From assembly GCA_030592225.1 (NCBI GenBank), contig JAUVJT010000068.1, positions 1 through 10,132 on the forward strand: a stretch of DNA of 10,132 nucleotides. Reading direction: 5' to 3'. Shown here piece by piece: positions 5,982 through 10,132 of the stretch (position 1 is the stretch's first letter; each line of letters starts with the position of its first letter). This stretch comes from Candidatus Stahliibacteriota bacterium. Lineage in GTDB: Bacteria; Hydrothermota; Tepidihabitantia; B3-TA06. A model generated the notes under the pieces. That model did no database searches. It was not told the origin of the DNA and saw only the letters and a program-made list of their open reading frames with translations. The position numbers and the translations under genes were made by a program.

Positions 5982-7776
5982 CGTTATGACGGTTGCTGAA
6001 CGCAGGGGCAGGGAACGGAAAAAGAGACTGACGGCGCTCATACTATCCCTTTTCTTTCCCGGATTGGGTCAACTCGTGACCGGCAGGCTGGGTATCGGCA
6101 TCACGGCTCTTATCTTTGATGCGGGTTTTGTGCTTTTCCCGTGGCAAATGATAAGAACAGTGGTAATTCAAAACGAGCACACGAACTTGTCTTTGCTTAT
6201 CTGGCTGCTGTGGGCGGTTTCGTTTGCAATCTACTATCTTTTGGTTGCATACGATGCCTATTGCGGAACCAGGCTTCAGAAAGCGCCTTGCAGGCGCGAC
6301 TGCCCGGCTGACGTAAACGTTCCCGATTACATTGCACTTGTCGCGGCCGGTCGTTATGATGAGGCGGACGAGCTTATCCGGGAGCGCGCTCCTCTGGCCG
6401 GAACGCTGGGTAGAATCTGTCCTGCCCCTTGCGAGAAGGTTTGTACCCGCACCCGGATAGAGGAACCGATTGCTATCCGAGGTCTTAAGCGCAGCGCTGT
6501 GGAGCGAAAGATCAAGGCGGTCAATACTGTTCAATCCCAGGTTCGATACCCTCACAAGGTGGCGGTTGTCGGCGCAGGGCCGTCAGGACTTACCTGCGCC
6601 CATTTCCTTGCCCGGCGCGGATATGCGGTTGATCTCATGGATCGCGAGGTAAAACCCGGGGGCCTGTTAAGAACCGCGATTCCTGAATTCCGCCTGCCCC
6701 GCAAGGTAATTGACGAGGACATCGGCTTCATCTTCAACTCGAATCCGGGAATAACTCTAATGCAGAAGCATATGGGTAAAGACATCACCCTGGACGACCT
6801 CGAGGCTTTCTACGATGCCGTTTATCTGGGGATAGGCCTGGCTAAGCCCGGCAAGCTGGATATTCCGGGGGAATATCTTGCAGGTGTGGTTGCAGGACTT
6901 TCTTTTTTGTGCGACGTCCACGATGCAGCGACGTGCCCCACTTTCTCCGGCCACGTTGCGGTTTTTGGAGGAGGCGACGTGGCCATGGATGCTGCCCGGG
7001 TGGTGCGGAGATTAGGCGCTGAGCGGGTAACTATCTATTACAGGCGTCGTGCTGAGGATATGCCGGCCAACCCTTCAGAAGTTGAGGAGGCCAAAGCCGA
7101 GGGGATTAAGTACGAGTTCCTTACCGCTCCGGTTGCATTTACGGGTAAAGACCGTGTAGAAGAGATAACCTTGACTCGTCTTTGCCTCGTTGATCCTGAG
7201 AGGGGGCGGGCATCAGGGCTTAAAGCTGATTGTGGAGAGGAGTGGAAAGATAAGGTAGAAACGGTAATCGTTGCCGTAGGTCAGTCACCTGATTCCGAAC
7301 TCATCGAAAGAGTAGGTCTTGCTGCCAACCCCCAGGGCAGGCTGAAGGTGAATCGCAGGCTGCAGACCTCCAGACGCAAGGTTTTTGCCGGCGGAGACAT
7401 AACCGGAACCGAGGCCGAACCCACCGTGGTTGAAGCGATTGGTGAAGGCCGCAAGGCGGCACAGGCCATAGATTATTTCCTCAGACCCAGGTTCGGCGGC
7501 CGTTTCTTTGAGCGTATGGGTGATTTTGACCCGGACTTTAAGGTGGAGAAGCTCAAAGACGCGGCGTGGCGAACCAGAAAACCGCTCCTCAAGTCTCGAT
7601 TTAATGAGACGTGCGATCACGAGAAGATAGATTTCAGGACCGAAGCGATGTGCGGCCTGACCCGGGGTGATGACGTAGAAGAGGCCAAGCGCTGCCTGCG
7701 CTGCCAGCGCTACAACATCGGGTTTGCCTACAAGAAGGGTGAGCAAAAAGGCTACGTCAAGCTCGACAAGCGTTAG
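5971..7776 (+). CDS. GltD/NfnB-like NAD(P)H-dependent Fe-S flavoprotein fused to an N-terminal TM2-like membrane domain
   Basis: This 601-residue protein belongs to the glutamate-synthase-small-chain superfamily, which passes electrons between NAD(P)H, FAD, Fe-S clusters and a partner protein. Residues 19-98 form a membrane domain with two hydrophobic stretches (about 20-58 and 73-94) and the TM2-like signature LSLFFPGLGQLVTGR and ...YDAY. The soluble part follows: Cys 107 and 111 (PCRRDCPADVNVPDYI), Cys 150, 154 and 158 (CPAPCEKVC), the FAD motif GAGPSG (201-206), a second Rossmann motif FGGGDVAMDAA (332-342), YYRRR (356-360, basic residues suggesting NADPH), VFAGGDITGTEAEPTVVEAIGEG (471-493) and a C-terminal CLRC (575-578). 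No large GltB-type or NfnA-type partner is in the window, so glutamate synthase activity is not claimed. The start overlaps the barrel gene by 11 bp, with AGGAG 12 nt upstream. The fusion to a membrane domain is unusual and suggests a membrane-tethered reductase. Confidence 0.88.
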   Translation: MDSNVMTVAERRGRERKKRLTALILSLFFPGLGQLVTGRLGIGITALIFDAGFVLFPWQMIRTVVIQNEHTNLSLLIWLLWAVSFAIYYLLVAYDAYCGTRLQKAPCRRDCPADVNVPDYIALVAAGRYDEADELIRERAPLAGTLGRICPAPCEKVCTRTRIEEPIAIRGLKRSAVERKIKAVNTVQSQVRYPHKVAVVGAGPSGLTCAHFLARRGYAVDLMDREVKPGGLLRTAIPEFRLPRKVIDEDIGFIFNSNPGITLMQKHMGKDITLDDLEAFYDAVYLGIGLAKPGKLDIPGEYLAGVVAGLSFLCDVHDAATCPTFSGHVAVFGGGDVAMDAARVVRRLGAERVTIYYRRRAEDMPANPSEVEEAKAEGIKYEFLTAPVAFTGKDRVEEITLTRLCLVDPERGRASGLKADCGEEWKDKVETVIVAVGQSPDSELIERVGLAANPQGRLKVNRRLQTSRRKVFAGGDITGTEAEPTVVEAIGEGRKAAQAIDYFLRPRFGGRFFERMGDFDPDFKVEKLKDAAWRTRKPLLKSRFNETCDHEKIDFRTEAMCGLTRGDDVEEAKRCLRCQRYNIGFAYKKGEQKGYVKLDKR

Positions 7777-7945
7777 GCTTGTAACAAGTATAAGCATCTA
7801 AGAGCGTGTCTGAAATTGAACCAGGGCCTGCTCCTTGGAAGCTATGTTTCCATAGAGTACAAAGGGCACGAAGGACACAAAGAGAAAAACAAACGAATCC
7901 CTAAATTGCCTATATGCGCAATTTAATACAATCAGATGTTTCGAG

Positions 7946-8002
7946 AAATCTGTGTCATCTGCGTACCGTAAGGAAAACGAGTGAAACGAGTTATCATCTG
8001 CG
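7946..8002. repeat. Copies of a 9-bp CGCAGATNN-type unit interrupted by a 30-bp segment
   Basis: AAATCTGTG (7946-7954) and TCATCTGCG (7955-7963) are minus-oriented units of a CRCAGATNN repeat. A second exact TCATCTGCG follows at 7994-8002. The 30 bp between them (7964-7993) contain most of the left arm of the thiD-flanking inverted repeat, so that segment is bracketed by a 9-bp direct repeat. This could be a target-site duplication or simply another unit of the 9-mer. Confidence 0.55.
7970..8000 (+). repeat. Left arm of the inverted repeat flanking thiD
   Basis: This 31-bp arm matches the reverse complement of 8842-8872 with one mismatch. The first 23 bp (starting AAGGAAAACGAG) are identical, then after one mismatch TCATCTG is shared. 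It ends 42 bp before thiD. Confidence 0.85.
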
Positions 8003-8031
8003 GATAAAGAACCATTCTCGGACAGCCGGTT

Positions 8032-8036
8032 AGGAG
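8032..8036 (+). promoter_or_regulatory. thiD ribosome binding site
   Basis: AGGAG lies 6 nt before the ATG at 8043 and supports that start. Confidence 0.8.
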
Positions 8037-8042
8037 AATGAA

Positions 8043-8825
8043 ATGAACAACAAACCTCCGGTAGCATTAACCATTGCAGGTTCCGACCCATCGGGCGGGG
8101 CAGGTATCCAGGAGGATTTGAAGGTCTTCAACGAACTGGGTGTCCACGGCCTCTCCGTTATCTCCACACTTACCGTGCAGTCCAGTTTCGGGATGCGCTC
8201 CTCGGTCGCGGTTGACCCTGTCCTCATCTCCGAGCAGATAGAATGTCTGTTGGAGGATCGCCCTCCTTACGCGGCCAAGACCGGTCTCCTGGCAAAACAA
8301 ACCATCCCGGCAATCATCGAGTTTCTGGACAAGGCCTCCTTTCCGGTGGTGGTTGACCCAATTTTTGAATCCGGCTCAGGCCTCATCCTCGCCGATTCCG
8401 AACTGATAGACCTCTACCGCAAGGAAGTTGTACCCCGCGCCGCCCTCATTACCCCCAACGTAAAGGAGGCCGAGGCGCTTCTCGATAAACCGATTGATGA
8501 CAGCCGCGCACTTGAGGGCGCTGCCCGCGCTTTGCTCGATCTCGGCCCACAGGCGGTGTTAATCAAGGGCAGGTACCTTGATGAAGACCAGGTCATCGAC
8601 CTTTTTGCAACCAGGAATGATCTCCGTCGGTTCGTAAAACCCCGCCGCAACTTCAAGAACGTGCACGGCACCGGCTGCGCGCTGTCTGCTGCCATCACCG
8701 CCTTTCTTGCGCGTGGTTCATCACTTGCCGAAGCAGTGGCTTCAGCCCAGGCATACATTGACCGTAAGCTGGCCTCGTTCCTGTACGCCGGCGAAGGTAC
8801 TCCCATAATCAATCATCTGAAGTAA
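8043..8825 (+). CDS. thiD: Hydroxymethylpyrimidine/phosphomethylpyrimidine kinase
   Basis: This 260-residue ribokinase-like enzyme phosphorylates HMP to HMP-P and then HMP-PP for thiamine pyrophosphate synthesis in the cytoplasm. Its length is normal for ThiD. Visible family motifs are TIAGSDPSGGAGIQEDLKVF (10-29), TVQSSFGM (44-51, where the family usually has AQNTxG), KTGLL (79-83), VVVDPIFESGSG (102-113), LITPNVKEAEALL (135-147), VLIKGRY (172-178) and the anion-hole motif VHGTGCALSAAI (207-218), which carries the catalytic Cys at 212. The start has a good ribosome binding site. A pyridoxal-kinase role is possible for this fold, but the motifs fit ThiD best. No other thiamine gene is certain in the window. 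The downstream AIR-synthase-like gene is in the ThiL superfamily but is separated by 327 bp and has its own promoter. A 31-bp inverted repeat flanks the gene. Confidence 0.94.
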   Translation: MNNKPPVALTIAGSDPSGGAGIQEDLKVFNELGVHGLSVISTLTVQSSFGMRSSVAVDPVLISEQIECLLEDRPPYAAKTGLLAKQTIPAIIEFLDKASFPVVVDPIFESGSGLILADSELIDLYRKEVVPRAALITPNVKEAEALLDKPIDDSRALEGAARALLDLGPQAVLIKGRYLDEDQVIDLFATRNDLRRFVKPRRNFKNVHGTGCALSAAITAFLARGSSLAEAVASAQAYIDRKLASFLYAGEGTPIINHLK

Positions 8826-8841
8826 CAAACCACAGATTGCA

Positions 8842-8872
8842 CAGATGACAACTCGTTTCACTCGTTTTCCTT
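8842..8872 (-). repeat. Right arm of the inverted repeat flanking thiD
   Basis: This arm is the reverse complement of 7970-8000 with one mismatch in 31 bp. It starts 17 bp after the thiD stop codon. It could also give the thiD mRNA long-range pairing between its two ends. Confidence 0.85.
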
Positions 8873-8912
8873 CGGTGAAGCTCCCTGCGATCGCTTCCTT
8901 TCGGTAAACTCG

Positions 8913-8982
8913 TAGGGGCGACGCAGAGCCTGCCCCTTGGGGTGCCAATTTTACTGCACCCCATAGGGTATGCGTCGCCCTA
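8913..8982. repeat. Nested inverted repeat (cruciform or MITE-like)
   Basis: The outer arms TAGGGGCGACGCA (8913-8925) and TGCGTCGCCCTA (8971-8982) pair over 12 bp with one bulged G. Inside, TGGGGTGC (8938-8945) and GCACCCCA (8956-8963) form a perfect 8-bp stem with a 10-nt loop. It lies after thiD and could act as a transcript-end structure, but only a weak T-rich stretch (TATTTTCT) follows. Confidence 0.65.
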
Positions 8983-8991
8983 TTTTCTATC

Positions 8992-9018
8992 CGCAGATGG
9001 CGCAGATAACGCAGATTT
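8992..9018 (+). repeat. Three tandem 9-bp CGCAGATNN units
   Basis: CGCAGATGG, CGCAGATAA and CGCAGATTT follow one another without gaps. Related units occur at 8831-8848 (CACAGATTG, CACAGATGA) and, inverted, at 7946-8002. Repeats of this type are frequent in intergenic DNA of some environmental bacteria. Confidence 0.7.
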
Positions 9019-9082
9019 ACACCTATTAACAAACCACAGCCCGTTTTTTTATCCGTAGACGGTATGCCGTGCTCCTACGACT

Positions 9083-9110
9083 TTGACACCGGTACAGGGA
9101 AGGGTATAAT
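9083..9110 (+). promoter_or_regulatory. Perfect-consensus sigma70 promoter of the AIR-synthase-like gene
   Basis: TTGACA (9083-9088) and TATAAT (9105-9110) are both perfect and lie 16 bp apart. The predicted start is near 9117, giving a leader of about 36 nt before the TTG at 9153. A strong housekeeping promoter here argues that this gene is transcribed independently of thiD. Confidence 0.8.
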
Positions 9111-9140
9111 CAGGTTCTGGTAGTAATCGTTCATAGAGAA

Positions 9141-9147
9141 AAGGAGG
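9141..9147 (+). promoter_or_regulatory. Ribosome binding site supporting a TTG start
   Basis: AAGGAGG lies 5 nt before the TTG at 9153. No in-frame ATG occurs until residue 54, well inside the conserved fold, so this site decides the start. Confidence 0.85.
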
Positions 9148-9152
9148 ACGCA

Positions 9153-10132
9153 TTGAGCGACGAAGTCAAATTTCCAAACATAGGCAAGATTTCGCCTGAG
9201 TTTTTCAAATCGGTCATCTACCCTTCGCTTGGGGCCAAACGTCCCGAAGTGCTGGTGGGACCTCATCACGGGGTGGATATTTCCATTGTCCGCAATGCCC
9301 CGGGCAAGGTGATGGCTGTAACCACCGATCCCATATACATCGTTCCCCCTTACGGTTGGGAAGAGGCCGCGTGGTTTGCCTGGCACATTCTTGCCTCCGA
9401 CGTTACCACATCAGGATTTCCTCCGGCATACGTCATCGTTGATTTCAACCTGCCCATGAGCATTACCGAGGAGGAGTTTGGCAAGGTGTGGGAGGTGTTT
9501 CACCGCGAGTCAGCCAGGTATGGAGCAGCGGTCATAGGCGGCCACACCGCCCGGTACACCGGCACCGACTATCCCATGGTTGGGGGCGCAACCTTTATCG
9601 CGGTGGGCGACGAGGATTCCTACATCACCCCGCAGATGGCCAAGCCCGGAGACGTGCTGTGCATGACCAAGAGCGCGGCAGTGGAAGCGGTTGGGATATT
9701 CGCCAGACTCTTTAGACCAAAGATAGAGGCGGAACTCGGCGAAGAGGTTGCAGAGAAGGGCTGGGAGGTTTTCAGCCAGATGAGCACGGTTGACGATGCG
9801 CTTGCCGCGGCAGGTTTCGGCGTCCGCGATGCCGGTGTTGCGGCAATGCACGATGCCACCGAGTGCGGGGTTGCAGGAGCCGCAATCGAGATGGCCGAGG
9901 CGTCGGAAATCGGTCTGGAGCTTGATTGGGATAAGATTGTCGTCTACCCTGAAATCCGTGCCATCTGCGAGATATTCGGAATGCAGCCTGAGATTTCAAT
10001 CAGCGAAGGCACCCTTATTCTGGCAATCAAAGAGAAACATTTCGAGGCGTTCTCCAATCACATGAATCAGCACGGAACCCCGGTTACTGAGATTGGCATT
10101 TTCAGACCGTCAACGGAAGGCATAACCGCAAT
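9153..10132 (+). CDS. AIR synthase-related protein (HypE/ThiL/PurM-like), 326 residues, C-terminus outside window
   Basis: This is a two-domain ATP-binding protein of the PurM/ThiL/SelD/HypE superfamily. Members phosphorylate or activate substrates such as thiamine-P, selenide or the hydrogenase carbamoyl group. The N-terminal half has VGPHHGVDISIV (35-46, in place of GDDAA), AVTTDP (55-60), HILASDVTTSGFPP (78-91, the metal-binding 'NDxxxMG' region) and VIGGHTARY (127-135). The C-terminal half has STVDDALAAAGF (211-222), AMHDATECGVAGAAIEMAEAS (231-251, like HypE 'DPTRGGLA') and SISEGTLILAI (282-292). The whole resembles archaeal and bacterial proteins annotated 'AIR synthase' or 'hydrogenase expression protein HypE'. 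No hydrogenase genes are in the window, so HypE is not asserted, and a ThiL-type role is only hinted at by the nearby thiD. The gene starts at TTG after AAGGAGG and a perfect promoter. The frame stays open to the edge, so only a short tail is missing if the length is typical. Confidence 0.88.
   Translation, partial: MSDEVKFPNIGKISPEFFKSVIYPSLGAKRPEVLVGPHHGVDISIVRNAPGKVMAVTTDPIYIVPPYGWEEAAWFAWHILASDVTTSGFPPAYVIVDFNLPMSITEEEFGKVWEVFHRESARYGAAVIGGHTARYTGTDYPMVGGATFIAVGDEDSYITPQMAKPGDVLCMTKSAAVEAVGIFARLFRPKIEAELGEEVAEKGWEVFSQMSTVDDALAAAGFGVRDAGVAAMHDATECGVAGAAIEMAEASEIGLELDWDKIVVYPEIRAICEIFGMQPEISISEGTLILAIKEKHFEAFSNHMNQHGTPVTEIGIFRPSTEGITA

Larger units (their letters stand above)
7777..8042. 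other. Intergenic spacer with repeat sequences, no gene seen
   Basis: This 266-bp spacer lies upstream of thiD. It holds a low-complexity stretch rich in GGCACGAAGGACACAAAG (about 7864-7881), of a type common in dispersed intergenic repeats, then the CATCTG-type 9-mers and the left arm of the repeat around thiD. A minus-strand open frame across it reads as repeat translation and is not supported. No convincing thiD promoter or terminator was found. Confidence 0.55.
8826..9152. other. 327-bp intergenic region made of small repeats plus the downstream promoter
   Basis: This stretch contains no supportable gene. In order it holds two 9-bp CACAGATNN units (8831-8848), the right arm of the thiD inverted repeat (8842-8872), a twice-occurring TTCCTTYCGGTRAA motif (8867-8879 and 8895-8907), a nested inverted repeat (8913-8982), three CGCAGATNN units (8992-9018), a T-run (9044-9050), and then a consensus promoter and ribosome binding site for the next gene. 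Confidence 0.65.

Noticed and set aside
6043..6555. A 170-codon minus-strand frame
   Set aside because: It lies wholly within the GltD-like gene, whose plus-strand translation carries clear membrane and Fe-S motifs.
7285..7797. A 170-codon minus-strand frame at the end of the GltD-like gene
   Set aside because: The plus-strand frame has conserved FAD-binding and CLRC motifs here. The minus frame has no recognisable domain.
7777..7797. Possible terminator after the GltD-like gene (CTTGTAACAAG)
   Set aside because: The stem would be only 4 bp with a 3-nt loop, AT-rich and without a following T-run.
7798..8091. A 97-codon minus-strand frame
   Set aside because: Its FVFLFVSFVPFVL segment is the translation of a common intergenic repeat (GGCACGAAGGACACAAAG), and the frame runs into the thiD start on the other strand.
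9041..9050. T-run after CCCG as a possible thiD terminator
   Set aside because: No GC-rich hairpin directly precedes the T-run, and it lies more than 200 bp beyond the thiD stop.

Overview
The window looks like chromosomal DNA of an uncultured bacterium with an outer membrane. It encodes a secreted protein whose C-terminus resembles type IX sorting/FlgD-like Ig domains, next to a beta-barrel protein with a PorV/UPF0164-like 'NPAALA' motif and a terminal Phe. That pairing is typical of FCB-group and nearby candidate phyla (WOR-3/Stahlbacteria-like, Cloacimonadota-like). This placement is inference from gene style only. No plasmid, phage, transposase, rRNA or tRNA was recognised.

Layout. On the minus strand, 2478 to 1 holds holA (DNA polymerase III delta) followed by leuS (leucyl-tRNA synthetase, cut by the window edge), overlapping by 17 bp as an operon. 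From 2479 to 2644 lies a repeat-rich spacer with the holA promoter. Positions 4195-2645 (minus) encode a predicted secreted seven-repeat beta-propeller with a sorting-like C-terminal domain. From 4196 to 4442 is a divergent regulatory region with two promoter-like sites and several copies of a GTGTTAYGGG-type repeat. Positions 4443-5981 (plus) encode an outer-membrane beta-barrel. Its end overlaps 5971-7776, a GltD/NfnB-like iron-sulfur flavoprotein with an unusual TM2-like membrane domain at its N-terminus. Then come thiD (8043-8825), bracketed by a 31-bp inverted repeat, a 327-bp spacer full of small repeats, and from 9153 to the window end an AIR-synthase-related (HypE/ThiL/PurM-like) protein with a TTG start.

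Regulation visible in sequence. Four sigma70-like promoters were found: TTGACA-17-TATCAT (holA), TTGACT-16-TATGCT (propeller), TTGACT-16-TATAAT (barrel) and TTGACA-16-TATAAT (AIR-synthase-like). The first and third sit 5-7 bp from the chosen ATG, predicting leaderless or nearly leaderless mRNAs. The other genes have clear AGGAG-type ribosome binding sites. A GTGTTACGGG repeat sits directly or almost directly upstream of the -35 boxes of holA and the barrel gene, so they may share a regulator.

The most unusual items are the membrane-tethered GltD-like oxidoreductase coupled to a barrel gene, the promoter-linked repeat family, and the inverted repeat around thiD. No clear defence system, CRISPR array or other dramatic new system is visible.
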